DNA of 64,000 nucleotides from Pleurodeles waltl. Lineage: Eukaryota > Chordata > Amphibia > Caudata > Salamandridae. The stretch is from contig NC_090439.1 of assembly GCF_031143425.1 (NCBI RefSeq), forward strand, positions 642,445,465-642,509,464. The letters are read 5' to 3'. Below, piece by piece: positions 1 to 10,635 of the stretch. The notes under the pieces are model-generated. The model saw only the letters and a program-made list of their open reading frames with translations. It did no database searches and was not told the origin of the DNA. A program made the translations under genes and the position numbers. Every line of letters starts with the position of its first letter. The first letter of the stretch is position 1.

Positions 1-52
1 ACTTATCTTTAAATACTTACAATCATGAGAAGAAGCAGTAGACGAGATCTTG

Positions 53-720
53 TCACAAGTCAACTCCTTCCTCTTCACCACTCTCATCTCCATTTGGCAT
101 TTCAGAATTCTCATTCGATGTACTGCAGGCTCCCCCCTCTTTTGAGATGTAAAGGATATTCCTCAGCAGTGCAATGTTAAGGTGCATGCAGCATGCCCCA
201 GTGATCTGACACACTTTCCCTGGTGAATAGAGGAGGGCTCCTCCAGTCTTGTGCAGAAAGCAAAATCTGGCCTTCAGGAGCCCAAAAGCCTGCTTCACTG
301 CCCGCCGAGTTCTTCCATGGGCTTCATTGAAGTGGACTTCCCCAAGCGTAGATTGATTCCTCAGCAGTGTCAACAACCAAGGACAGGTGGGATATGCTCT
401 AGAAAGAGACATAAGTTCCACAATGAGTCACTCACTTCATTATTGTAGCACTTGACATTGCACACACAAAATATGGACATATGTGAATTAGCAACCAGTC
501 AAGCCCTCTCTGGTTGCACTTGTGGCATGAGCTGAGGTATGTTGCTGTTATGCTTTACAAATGAATCATGGGCTGAACCTGTAAACCGGGCACATGAATT
601 TCCTATGCCAGTGGTCAGTGAGTCAAGTTGCGGTGCGCAGTGACTTATATTTGTGGACTGGCCATTGGCTTTAACACATTTAAAAGTTCTGGTAATAAAC
701 ACAAGCTGTTTCTATGGGTA
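53..720 (-). pseudogene. Decayed PIF/Harbinger DDE transposase (HARBI1-like), C-terminal half
   Basis: Two open segments match the HARBI1 family. Segment 702-499 carries the GSAHDSFVKHNSNIP block, which follows the first catalytic region in this family. Segment 421-53 carries AYPTCPWLLT (the GDSGYP region) and FNEAHGRTR followed by a FGLLKARF block, ending in a stop at 53-55. Between them is an apparent intron: the acceptor TCTCTTTCTAG is intact near 397, but the donor has become CTAATT where copy 2 (near 49142) keeps GTAAGT. The residue expected to be the catalytic Glu (V-E-Q-x-FG in copy 2) is Lys here. The N-terminal exon and first catalytic Asp are not found upstream of about 720, so the gene is truncated and inactive. 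Confidence in family is high, in exact limits moderate. Confidence 0.8.
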
Positions 721-739
721 CACATTTGCCATGCCATTA

Positions 740-2150
740 CTTTTCTACCTTTTTGCTGCTCCTGAGTCATTTGTGATGTATGCCTACGCGTATTTGATTC
801 AGCCTGGTTGCTGATCTATTTGCTGTGGTTGGCAAAATCTGACTTTGGAAGCAGTGCTAGTGTCACCCAGGACAAGGGGAGATGGTAAATGGATGGATAT
901 GTGGGTGGTAATCCGATTGGGATGTCATTGCATTGTGTGTTGTTTGATATGGTAAGTATTTCAACTTGGCTTGGCCAGTGTCAACTTCTGTTAGGTTACA
1001 TTTGTCAACCGATATGGATTGGACATTTGTATCATGTGTGCAAACTAGATGATCTACTCACCCATGCATTTGACTGACCATGTGTCCATTTTCATGTTTG
1101 TACCTTCCAGCTACTTCATCTCCATGTGTGACCCATGCTGTTGCTGTTCTATTTGCTTTCATGACTTGCACTTACACATTTGGCAGATAGGCATGTCATT
1201 TGGTTCTACTATTGGTTGTCCCTGGGATACATGAAGGCTCAGTTCCTGTACAAATACTGTTTTTGAGGTATTTGCAAAGTAAAATGGGTCCCAGGGCATT
1301 ATCCTTCCTTGGGCCCCCCTGATGCCACCATCCCTATTCTGCAGGTATTGTTTGCATTGTGAAATGTGTAAATTTGTCTCTCAAAATATTGTGCATCACA
1401 TTTACCTTCCATTGTCTTGCACTGTGGGTGAGATGTGGGGGTTCATTAGTGGGATGGTTCATGGAAAGGGGTGTTTGGGTTACATTACACATCCATACAA
1501 TATGTGTGTTCAATATCACAGCAGGCCATGGCAAGTAATCAAAGTGAGTGTGTCAGCTGATTTTGTAGGTGTGATGTTGATGTGGTGTTGCTGTTGCTTG
1601 ACACAATGTTATGTACACTTCACTGTCCCTGAAACTGGGATGTGTGTATTTGTGGAGTGCATCGGTGCAGTGTCAGTTACCTGCCCAAAGGGGGCGTCAT
1701 TGGGCTATAATTGGGTCATACGTTGCATGTAACTCTGACCCAGGACACACAAGATTAAACTTGATCCAGAGAGCACAGCCCACATACCAGGTCGATGGTG
1801 GTGCGTCGATTTGTTGGGGTCTTTGGGGTCATCGGTAGGTATGTGGTCTTACCGTTGGGTGCGTCCATGGCAGCATTGATTTTGGGCTCCAACTATCAGC
1901 AGTGGCAGGACGTGAAGGATCGGCTCCATGGCAGCACAGGATGTGTGCCTGCAGGTGAGTTTCTGCCTTTTATGCCTCTGTTTCCACCAGCTGGGACATG
2001 GTGATTGGACTCCCACAGTCACGTCAGAGGAAGGCAACATTATAATCTGTCTGGCAGAAACAGTGGCTCCGCCACCCTCATTAGCCTATCTCATGGTCAC
2101 GGTGTTCTGCGCTGCCTAGTGGTGGCGGTGGGACTGCAGCGGTCTTAGGT
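740..2150. other. Non-coding interior of Harbinger copy 1
   Basis: A T/G-rich stretch on the plus strand with many TGTG runs, resembling the introns of the accessory gene in the 44905-55925 element. Short open frames occur but none shows a recognisable domain. Around 1855-1960 is a segment rich in CAGCAGTGG/CCATGGCAGCA motifs. No gene is supported. Confidence 0.4.
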
Positions 2151-2639
2151 CTTTGGAACCGCAAGCATTGTAATTCTATGGTCCATCTGCCAACCAGATG
2201 GTGTTTGCACCACCGCAGCCACCATGGCGGTCCATGGACGCCAAACTTGTAATCAGGCCCTTAATGGCACTGTGGTAATCGTGTATTCTTCTGGTGGAAG
2301 AGACCAACATGAATCAGTTTTAGAAGGTACTGGGGAAGATAGTAGAGATCCCCATGGCTTCTTAACTGGTGGAAATGCCCCAGGAGGACAACACTGTTTG
2401 AAAGCAACGCCTGACAGCCATACACATTTCCTCCTAAAGTGAAAGAGGGCAACATATGTTTAAGGTATCTGGATATGTAGGAATATTCCTCATAGAGGTG
2501 TTATGGTCATGGAAATTAATGAATGAATGGACTCGCAGCCAAAGAAACTGGCATTTTATTAGTAAAAATGACACAAAAAGTATTACAATCCAATAAGGGC
2601 AACCAAGGGATTAATTTTTACAGCAAAAACATTAATGGT

Positions 2640-2990
2640 GTCATTTCAGATGTGTCAGTGATGTAATTAGTGACATCATAGGACATGTTATGAGTGATGT
2701 GTTATAAGAGGTAATTAGCAGTACAGAGGGAGGGCACAAGTTACAGTTACTTTCAGGTACGGGTTATAGTTACTTGGGAAAAATATAGCTGGTAAATTTC
2801 AGAGTGTATTTTTTTATTTAAAAAGGTATGTTTTAACTGACATTTTCACCTAACTATAATATCTCTTTGAACTATGTTTTTGCAGTTAATTTTTTGTTAA
2901 TGCAAAGTAAGGTGTTATTAACATAACTAAATATAACATCTGATTAACCTTTTTTGGCAATGTGTTTTTATTGATTTTTCAATGCAAAAA
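2640..2990 (+). repeat. Dispersed repeat family F1, copy 1
   Basis: The segment has repeated GTGATGT-AATTAGTGACATCATA motifs, then AGTTATAGTTACTTGGGAAA, then TTTTAACTGACATTTTCACC. The same blocks recur in the same order at about 28615-29000. The two copies are diverged but collinear, so this is an interspersed repeat. It has no coding capacity and its class is not recognised. Confidence 0.55.
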
Positions 2991-2999
2991 CACAAAACA

Positions 3000-3790
3000 A
3001 TCATTACCTATGTCCAGATGTTAAGGGCATGCCGGTTTGAGTCCAACAGATACAATATTTGGCCTGTTGCAACTTTTCAAACTCACCCACCCAACACAAT
3101 CTAACTTATGAGAGTGGCATATGACACAGAGGAGACCCTATATCTTCCTTTGTTGTGTTCACTGGCTTGCCACCATCCTTCAGCGGTCTGCATCATCTGC
3201 AGCCCCCAGGCACCTCATTCTCAAACTTTCTTGGACACCCCCTTGCCAGGAATCTTTGCTTTGTTCAGTGAATGTGTAGGTTGTTTAACATAAAATATAA
3301 TTGTATTACTATATGTAACTCTAGACACACACCTTTGGCAGTGTGTGGCATCAGGGTTAGCAGCTAGTCCTCTCTTGTCGCCAGGCCCCATGTCCTCTCC
3401 ACCCTTGCGGGCATCCAACCTTATGACGCACATGGTTCAGCCATGCTCAGGTTGGGGAAGGCCACAAGGTTGGGCCTGTAGGCAGGCCCTGAACCCAAAA
3501 CCCCATTTTGGTGGGTTTAGCGCAGAGGCTGGTGCCCAGATCCATGCAGGCACACATGGCTCACTATGTAATAATATGGAACAAGGGTATCATATTAAGT
3601 AAGGGAGAGCTCATGACTTTGTCGAATGGCCATAACACCAAAATATGAAAAGTGGGCTGATTGGCTTTATGGTGGAGACAGCATATCAACATATATAATA
3701 CACACCTATTGTCTTTGTAAAAAAAATATGAATACTTATAATCAAATGTGTATATAGCACATTTCAGTAAAACAAATTGTCAATAAAAAT
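3000..3790. other. No recognisable gene
   Basis: Mixed-composition sequence with short open frames on both strands but no domain, terminal repeat or tandem structure that I can support. Confidence 0.4.
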
Positions 3791-3839
3791 GTTATTCAAA
3801 AATCAACATGTCGGAGTTTTAAAAACATTTTTGAGCTAC

Positions 3840-4190
3840 AAAGTACAGCCATGGAACCAACCACAAGAGTGGCCTGCACTGCAGCTGAAGGGCATAGAGC
3901 TTCAGCTAGGAGTGCTGAAAAATATATAGTGAGCTCTCCTGGGGTTATGGATTTAATGACCCTGGAGACGTAAGTTTTTTTTTTAATGTTGGGATCTGAT
4001 GTATTCCCTTCAGTCCCCCACAACATTAGACAGGACAACACCAGGTTCCAAAAACAGATTTTTTTATTCATTTTTCTATTCATTTTTTGGGCCTGCAGCA
4101 ACACATCCAGAAAGAAACTTTTGTGCTTCCACTTGGTGGGAGCAACTTTTTGCACTCCCGGGAGGGACCACATTAGACTTACCTACTGAC
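3840..4190 (+). other. Exon-like short reading frames of unknown origin
   Basis: An ATG in good context (agccATGG, 3850) opens 39 codons that end exactly at a consensus splice donor, GAC|GTAAGT at about 3969. A pyrimidine-rich acceptor ending in CAG follows near 4015, and another near 4100 precedes a frame containing STWWEQLF. No family is recognised, and the opposite strand is also open. It may be an exon pair of an unknown transposon or chance. The DIRS relic begins directly downstream. Confidence 0.2.
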
Positions 4191-4199
4191 AAGAGTTTG

Positions 4200-6155
4200 G
4201 GTCCCTACAACAACACAACAGTGCCAGTCGCAGTGGATGGGGTCCCTGGGGCCAAATAGAGGCTTGGATAGGGCGGGGCCATGCTCCCCACCTTTGATTA
4301 TAAGTTGCAGTCCCAAGGCATGGGCTTCCCGGGGACTGATTAAGGCTCAGGGAGAGGGTTACGTGCTCTCCTCCCAGTTATTTACATATTGTCAGTGGGA
4401 GGATTCAGGCTAGCACCAGCTGTATCACTTTGACCTTTCTTAACACCGGTCCCGATGTCAATGATCCCGGTAGTGCCAACCCAATTCTCATCCCCAACAT
4501 GAAGCCGGAGGAGCGCTGCCAGATGCCGACTCCAGTAAGAGCTGGAGCCATGCTCCCTAGACTGGAGCCTGAGGCCTTTTCCTATGGGTTAGGACTTGGG
4601 GCAGATTGAGAGAGGCCCTGTCCCCTGAAGTATATTAGGCCCGATACCCTAACATCGGCTGGTGTTAGGAACTGGCAGATACTAGACAAATACTGGCATG
4701 GTCTCTCCTCCTACCATGGCTACATAGAAGGGAGCCTCTTTAGCTATGGTAGTGGGAAGGTTGTCTGAGGTCCTGGACCTTAGCCTGCCTTCAGAGGCAG
4801 TCAAGACTAACATCTTGACAGAGGTGCTTCAGCCGGGAGTGACCCCTTCAGAACAGCTTCTCCAATTTAATGAAGCTCTTACAGGTGGCCTGCTTGGAGC
4901 CTGGTCCAAACCCTGCATAGGGGCTCCTTTGAACAAGACATTTGCCCATTGCCATCACCCAGCCCCAGGGGAATCCAGTTTCCTCACAAAACAACCTTCC
5001 CTGGAGAGCTTGGTGGTCCAATCCTTCACTTCCCATGTAAATCATGGGGGCATTTCTTACCACCCCACTGGATAGAGACTCCAAAAGACTGGACACCTTA
5101 GGCATGAAAACGTTTTCTTCCACCAGCCCATCACTACTGTCTGTGAACACGGTGTGCCATTTGGGCCGTTACTCCCATGTACTGCGGGATTCACTTGCAG
5201 AGGTGCTGCACACTGTCTTGGGGTAGCCTGGGCAATACTCTTCCAAGCTATGGCAGACAGGAAAGATGCAACCAAGTTCACAGGCAGATGTGGGCTTGAT
5301 ACGACTGACTAACTAGGCAGGTTGGTTTCTTCATTGGTGGCCCTGCGATGCCATGCCTGGCTGAGGACGACTGATTTTTCAGGGGCCACGGAATCAACTT
5401 CTAGTCGCTTCTTTACCTGCCTTTGGCTGGAAAATACAGAGGTGGGGCCAGTCCTCTACCCCCCCCCAGCAGCTGCAGCCTCCTAACTTCTTTAGCTCAC
5501 CCTCCAACTATCATGGGCAACCAGTGGGAGGCAGGATACACCATCACCTGCACCACTGGAGGTTGATAGCATCAGACCACTGGATTCTCCAGATTGTCCG
5601 AATATAGGCTGCTCCCTCCCCCTCATGACTACCACTCCACCCATGCCAGCCTCTTGGGACAGGCTGGCAGAGGACCATCTTGCCTTACTCCGGTGGTGAC
5701 TCTCTTGGCAAAGGGAGCCATAGAAATGGTGCCAACACTAGAAGAGGGTCATTGTTGTTATACTCACTGACTTCTGGTGCCCAAAAAGAAAGGAGGCCTT
5801 CACCCTCTCAATTTCTTCCTGAAAAAGGAGAAATTCAGAATGCTCATGCTTTCTCAAGTTCTGTCTGCCCTCGACCCAGAGACTGGTTGGTTGGCATTTT
5901 TCCACATCCCGTCTTGCCTGCCCACAGGCATTACCTGCCGCTGACAATGGGCGATGAGAACTTTCAGTTTGCCGTGCTCCCTTTTGACCTTACCAGTGCT
6001 TCTCAGGTGTTCACCAAAATGATAGTGGTGGTTGCAGCTGATCTCCCCTAACTCGACAATTGGTTGTTGAAGGCAGACTCACCCCAGGTAATTTTCTCCC
6101 ACTTCCAGACTATGGTGGCCCTTCTGCACTCGTTGGGGTTCACTATCAGTACATA
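4200..6155 (+). pseudogene. DIRS-type retrotransposon relic (gag-like and reverse transcriptase fragments)
   Basis: A truncated plus-strand copy of a vertebrate DIRS element. At 4740-5225 there is a capsid-like region with EVLDLSLPSEAVKTNILTEV and SLESLVVQ-type blocks, in two frames. At 5755-6051 there is reverse transcriptase: a lysine/proline start corresponding to the PKKDGG region, SQFLPEK-GEIQNAHAFS, then HYLPLTMGDENFQFAVLPF. The frame stops at 6051, but homology continues in another frame to about 6150. No tyrosine recombinase, RNase H or terminal repeats are present, so the 3' half is missing. The break coincides with an AT microsatellite. Class is confident; element boundaries are approximate. 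Confidence 0.72.
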
Positions 6156-6182
6156 TGTATATATATTTGTATATATATAAAA
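6155..6182. repeat. AT/GTATAT microsatellite at the DIRS breakpoint
   Basis: A run of TATATATTTGTATATATATA lies immediately after the last recognisable reverse transcriptase codon. Confidence 0.7.
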
Positions 6183-6184
6183 CA

Positions 6185-7785
6185 TATTATGGTGGTATCC
6201 ACTCTGTAGTTATAGTTAGGATTCCGAGAGATGGGAATTCCTCAGATTTTTGCTGGCTAATAACTTTGTCAACGTTTGATGAATCTCTAGGAAACTTTGC
6301 CACCAAAGTTTTTTTTTTAATTGGCTAATAATTTAAAGTTTCTTGATGATTAATTAAGGGACCGCAGAGAAAAATGAGGGTGTCCCAACCATTTTCTATA
6401 GACTTGTTTAACTGATGTAACAACAAAATGGGTGAACAGACACTGGAAATTGGACAGAAAAATAGATTTTGGTGTGGGAAAGGTCCTTTTTGTTATTTGG
6501 TCTGAATTTGTTCCGTTGTTTGTAGAAAGTACCACAGTACTTATAGAAATCTAAAAAAATAAAAACATTACTACCAAAGACCAAAAGAAGATAAGAAAAT
6601 AAACTAGCCTGCAGCAATGACCTTTAACAAGTACTGGAAAGGGATTTGAAACACACATTTCTGGACATGCGCCAATAAAAACAAATGAAAAACTAGGTAA
6701 GAAATACAAGTAAAAAGCAAAGCATATTGTCATTGGTTAATAAAACAAAGTGAGCTATACACACAGCCCAGTCCTATTAAATACCACCAACCATAGAAAC
6801 TCTGCTGACTATTGGAAAAAATAGAGCTCTATTTCTTCTTCAAAGACATAACAGAGAAATTTAAAATTGTACCTCATCACCTCCATCTCTATATTTTTTC
6901 ATAAAGCAGGTGCATTTTCATATGGATCTGTACAGGTTTTCTAGGAATAGGTACTTATGAATTGGGGTTAGATAATTCAGGAGATATGTCATTAGGTGGC
7001 CTGGCATGGGTGACGACATATGTAATAATCTGCTCTAAGTATTGTCTTCAATGCTTTTACATATATCAAATTACTTAGTTAGCTATATTAACAGTTGGAC
7101 ATGCACAATATCAGTGGGTTTTTTCATAGTCCAAAAGATTAATTTTTCCCCAGAGTTTCATGATGACTACTAATGTATGATCATCTTGAACTGTAAATGT
7201 GATAACTAATGACACAGTAGTGTAATATAAATGCTAGTTTTGTCTGAAAAGGAAAACAATGACTGATTAACTTTGTGTTATGTTTATTGAATATAATCAC
7301 ATATCACTGTAGAAGTTTAATATTAACTTACCATCTCCTATGAAGCCAGCATAAGATACATGGTTAACTTACCTTACACTTAACATTTATCTCTATATTA
7401 AATGCAATATATTATTTCTGATACCAGAAAAAATGTGGTTAATATTGTAGAAGCTGTTTATCTTTTGAGACACTTGGTGAATTCTGAAAATATTTTTCTC
7501 TTGTTTCCTTTTTTTAAAGTTTTTTTTCTTGATTTGTTGTTCTTTACAAGGTCCACACTATCAACCAAATCAATAGTCTGAACAGGAAACAGGATGATAA
7601 CAAAGGCAAAAAACTAAGGCTTTTGGGGAGGACACAGATGAGCCATGACAAGTTGATGGTAGACTCATATTTTCATAGTTTCTCTCCTGCAGCAATGACA
7701 GTGTAGCACACATGTCAGTATATTGCTGTACTGTCATATTGCTCCATTGTATTGTGGTTCTGTTTGAAAAGATGTATTGGCACTA
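6185..7785. other. AT-rich sequence without a gene
   Basis: The first ~150 bases (GATGGGAATTCCTC..., AACGTTTGATGAATCTC) read like a transposon 3' tail, and a comparable style of sequence occurs at 30050-30320. The remainder is AT-rich with poly-T and poly-A runs. Nothing codes for a recognisable protein. Confidence 0.4.
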
Positions 7786-7789
7786 TGGC

Positions 7790-8140
7790 ACCAGGAGAAG
7801 GTACTGGTGAGGGGACTGATTTACCAGGTGGTGGTGGAGGTGCTCATGGAGCAGAAGAATTAGAAGGTGCTACTGGATCGACAGATGCAGTGGTGGTGGT
7901 GTAGTTGCAGATGAACCACAAGAAGTTGAAGAACTGGCTGCTGCAGATAATCCTGCTTCGGCCTGTTCTATCTCCTTCTGACACTTTCTTTCCACACATG
8001 CTAACATGGTGGAATAATTGCCTGCAGGTGTTTTCTCATTCCTGTGGGACCACAGGAGTAATGTTGAATGTTCCCGCGGGAAATACATTTGTTACATAGG
8101 TTTCATGCAACAAGTATGGACCTAAATGTTCTCCCTCTAG
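7790..8140. other. Low-complexity coding remnant, family unknown
   Basis: Both strands are open over parts of this interval. The minus strand (8088-7870) reads KCQKEIEQAEAGLSAAASSS followed by Ser/Thr/Pro-rich sequence. The plus strand reads Gly/Glu-rich GAPGEGTGEGTDLPGGGGG. The minus reading, with a Glu/Gln-rich helix followed by a Ser/Pro tail, resembles the low-complexity C-termini of transposon Myb-like accessory proteins. No defining domain is visible. Confidence 0.25.
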
Positions 8141-8239
8141 GTGGCAAAGAAAAATAAATTTGATACAATGTAGTCCTTCAGTTTCCTACTCCGCGCCACC
8201 TCTTCTTAGAAACTGTTTTAAAAAAAAATACAAATGCAA

Positions 8240-8515
8240 TAATAACACAAAAGTTTAAGATTAGTTATAGCTAGAAAAACTCAATTTATTATGTCAATAC
8301 AAAAGAAACAAATCACATAAACATTAGAAATTCAAAAGTTATAGATATAACTTAAAGTTATAATCCAAATACTGGCAAAACTATAACACGCACACCTCCC
8401 TTACAGTGTTGTCAACTTTCTATCCTGACTAAATTAATTATAACTCGACCTTCTACCAAACACATTCTTCTCATAAATTATGTAATTTGAGATGTCATAA
8501 GTGTTGTGATAAATG
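8240..8515 (-). repeat. Dispersed repeat family F2, copy 1
   Basis: Contains AATTCAAAAGTTATAGATAT and the block CACACCTCCCTTACAGTGTTG. The same blocks recur at 8930-9110, and the reverse-complement TAACTTTTGAATTTCTAATG lies at about 33375. The last 40 bases share AAATTATGTAATTTGAG with 28615, so F1 and F2 may be pieces of one element. No coding capacity. Confidence 0.5.
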
Positions 8516-8555
8516 CTGTGATTTAACAATCTTTAAGTGATATAATATGATAGGT

Positions 8556-8782
8556 CAGTGGTTCCCAACCTGTGGTCCGGGGACCCCTCGGGGTCTGCAA
8601 ATCCTCCTCAGGGGGTCCGCTGCTGCTTAGAAAAGTAAATCATATTAACAGATTAGGGCCCCAGATTTAAGTAATGACTCAGTGGGGGGTCCCCAGATTC
8701 CAATAAAGATTCCGTGGGGGTCTCCGGGCCCCAGTAATGATAAAGTGGGGGTCCACAGAAGTCAAAAGGTTGGGAACCACTG
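8556..8782. mobile_element. hAT-type MITE with target site duplication
   Basis: The 227-bp element starts CAGTGGTTCCCAACCTGTGG and ends with the inverted copy GGTTGGGAACCACTG. It is flanked by TGATAGGT (8548-8555) and TGATAGGC (8783-8790), an 8-bp duplication matching at 7 positions. The CAGTGG...CCACTG ends and 8-bp duplication are those of non-autonomous hAT elements. The interior has GGGGTCCxxAG-type repeats and no coding capacity. Confidence 0.9.
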
Positions 8783-8850
8783 TGATAGGCTATAATCTTT
8801 GATTTTAGGTCTGCCATTAGCCAGAACCTTTTGATTATGATTATATCTAT

Positions 8851-8866
8851 ACACACACACACACTC
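8851..8866. repeat. CA microsatellite
   Basis: A short (AC)n run, about seven units. Confidence 0.7.
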
Positions 8867-8879
8867 AATGAAAAAAACA

Positions 8880-9115
8880 AAGGTTTAATATTATATTAAT
8901 GTAAACTGAATTATTTCTGTACAAAACAATCTTATACTACATAAACATTAATAATTCAAAAGTTACAGTCAGAACTTTAGTTAGAACTTAAAGATATAAT
9001 TTAAGCCCCACCCAAAACTTACTATAACTCACACACCTCCATACAGTGTTGTCATCTTGCTAGCCAGGCTAAATTAACTATAACACGTGCCTTTCCATAA
9101 ACTGTATCTCAGCCA
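8880..9115 (-). repeat. Dispersed repeat family F2, copy 2
   Basis: Collinear with 8240-8470: both have CATAAACATTA-AATTCAAAAGTTA, then ACACCTCC-TACAGTGTTGTCA, then CTAAATTAA-TATAAC. The two copies flank the hAT MITE in the same orientation. Confidence 0.5.
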
Positions 9116-9202
9116 TACACAGGGGAGCATCCAGGGCATGTAACACCACTGACCACAGGCAGAGGTCATTCCCAACCCAACAATAATGAGCAGAAACTCT
9201 TA

Positions 9203-9359
9203 TGCCCATATTTATACTTTTTTAGCGCAGCACTTGCGCCACTTTTTGACGCAAAAGACGTGCAAACTTACAAAATATAATTATATTTTGTAAGTTTGTG
9301 CCGCTTTTGCATCAAAAAGCGCTGCAAATGTGGCGCTAAAAAAAGTATACATATGGGCC
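9203..9359. mobile_element. Palindromic Harbinger-type MITE, copy 1
   Basis: A 157-bp near-palindrome. The left end is TGCCCATATTTATACTTTTT and the right end, reversed, is GGCCCATATGTATACTTTTT. The centre is ACTTACAAAATATAATTATA mirrored. TTA flanks both sides (9200-9202 and 9360-9362), the Harbinger target. There is no coding capacity. Further copies lie at 9606-9694 and 36228-36372. Confidence 0.88.
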
Positions 9360-9605
9360 TTAGTGTTTCTCCTGTGCTTTTAAGGTGAAGGGAGTGGTGA
9401 GGGTGGTGAAAGAAGTTAAGGTACATTAGACATGTTGCTGCCCCTGCACCCTCTACATACCACTAGCATCAAATGTAAGTTTAATGGCAGAAATAAGGGA
9501 TACTTTTATGATTTGGGTGCATTCAGCTACATAGTATTATCTTGTTGTTGCATTGATCCTGAGGAAGGAGATTAATTTAATCTAGAAAAAATTTCCCCTA
9601 AAAAC

Positions 9606-9694
9606 AAAAATTACAATTGTATTTTGTAAGTTTGAGGCGATTTTGCATCAAAAAACGACTCAAATGCAGCACTAAAAAAGTATAAATATGGGCC
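9606..9694. mobile_element. Palindromic Harbinger-type MITE, copy 2 (right half only)
   Basis: Matches the right half of copy 1: TGTATTTTGTAAGTTTGAGG, then the CATCAAAAA block, then AGTATAAATATGGGCC followed by TAA. The left arm is missing. Confidence 0.75.
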
Positions 9695-10064
9695 TAAGTA
9701 ACTCACACAGTAAAGATACCTGAAATTTGGGTGTTTGAATTTTCAGTTTCAAGCTATTGCCTGAATGTTGGCGCAATATTGATCTGCCTCTTCCAAGCAA
9801 ACACTTATATCAGGTTTACTGCAAAAAATGTATTTATGGCTAATGATCACGTTCCAGTAGTGGTAAGAGAGTATGATATGTGATGATTTTGTCTTCTCTT
9901 GCTAAGTTTTCTGCTGATCCTTGTTTTATCACTTAGAACAGTCTCATTCATTAGTTTCATGGTTACCTCTCAAAAATGAAGTCTCTGGATCATAAAAGCA
10001 GATTCTTTTTTCCCTTATGGTATTGCAGATCACGCAATAATTGTTTGCTGTCCTTTTTCTGTAG

Positions 10065-10287
10065 GTTCATCTTCCACATGACTTAGGGGAGCTTTACAAA
10101 GTGCGACTTGGACTTCAGAATTTGCCGGACCAAACAGCTGAATTATTTCTTCAGCATTTTAAAATGCAAAACACATCGACTTTTTATACTTTCAGCCACT
10201 CCATAAAAAAAACACTTCCGCTTTCATTTAATTGCGACAGATGCATCGAAATCCCAGTTGAGTGGCCATTAAAGTCATCCTTTTCAG
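10065..10287 (+). CDS. Host exon: second half of a PLAT/LH2 domain
   Basis: The exon is bounded by a pyrimidine-rich acceptor (CCTTTTTCTGTAG) and the donor TCAG|GTATGT. It is open for 74 codons, starts in phase 0 and ends in phase 1. The translation contains LGELYKVRLG, ELFLQHFKMQ, FYTFSHS and a final basic/Cys stretch ending IEIPVEWP. This follows the second half of PLAT (polycystin/lipoxygenase/alpha-toxin) domains: the LGxLxKxRhG strand, a WFL-like strand (FLQHF here), YTFPC-like strand (FYTFS here) and a terminal strand. PLAT domains are beta-sandwiches for membrane or protein binding, and tandem copies occur in LOXHD1-like proteins. The next exon (24022-24176) fits in phase. The domain is divergent (no Trp in the WFL motif), so the exact gene is not assigned. 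Confidence 0.72.
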
Positions 10288-10559
10288 GTATGTATACTAT
10301 AAATGTATAGTGAAGTGTTAGAATGACCGCAGAGGTTTGCAGGTTGCCATCTTTTGTCTCTCGCTTATATTTCTTTTACTAAAAGGAAATTAGCGATCTG
10401 TTCTTTTAGAATGTTATAAAATTAGGAGAGAACTCATTCAAGAGTGTTGGTGATAAAATCAAAAACCTGGGTGGCTGTTGTATTATCTGCTGAAACATGT
10501 CGTAGAGTTCTCAGTTTATTAATGAAAAAGTGCAAGTGCCCAAATATTTGCCCATAAAT

Positions 10560-10635
10560 TCTTAGGTGGCTCTATTAAGCGTTTTGACGCCTCGTCAGGG
10601 GTAGAAAGCGCTACATAAATACAATTACAATACTG
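10560..10635 (+). repeat. SINE/LINE 3' tail-like fragment
   Basis: Contains the block AGAAAGCGCTACATAAATAC followed by AATTACAATA. A related tail, TAGCGCGCTTTATAAATGCT with TTTGA repeats, occurs at 47885-47960. Such AGCGC-TATAAAT tails with short 3' repeats are common at the ends of vertebrate non-LTR elements. The body is not recognised. Confidence 0.4.

Larger units (their letters stand above)
1..2260. mobile_element. PIF/Harbinger DNA transposon copy 1 (right part, runs off the window start)
   Basis: The right terminus is clear. Read from the minus strand, the end at 2260 begins GGGCCTGATTACAAGTTTGG, close to the terminal inverted repeat of the second Harbinger element at 55925. It is followed by TTA (2261-2263), the TWA-type target site used by this superfamily. 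A minus-strand transposase remnant lies at 53-720. From about 740 to 1790 the sequence is T/G-rich, intron-like and without a convincing reading frame. 1790-2260 contains several CCATGGCGG-type motifs typical of the ends of these elements. The left end lies outside the window, so total length is unknown. Confidence 0.75.

Noticed and set aside
3796..4173. 125-codon frame on the minus strand
   Set aside because: No recognisable domain, and the plus strand has better placed splice signals. Kept only as a low-confidence exon-like feature on the plus strand.
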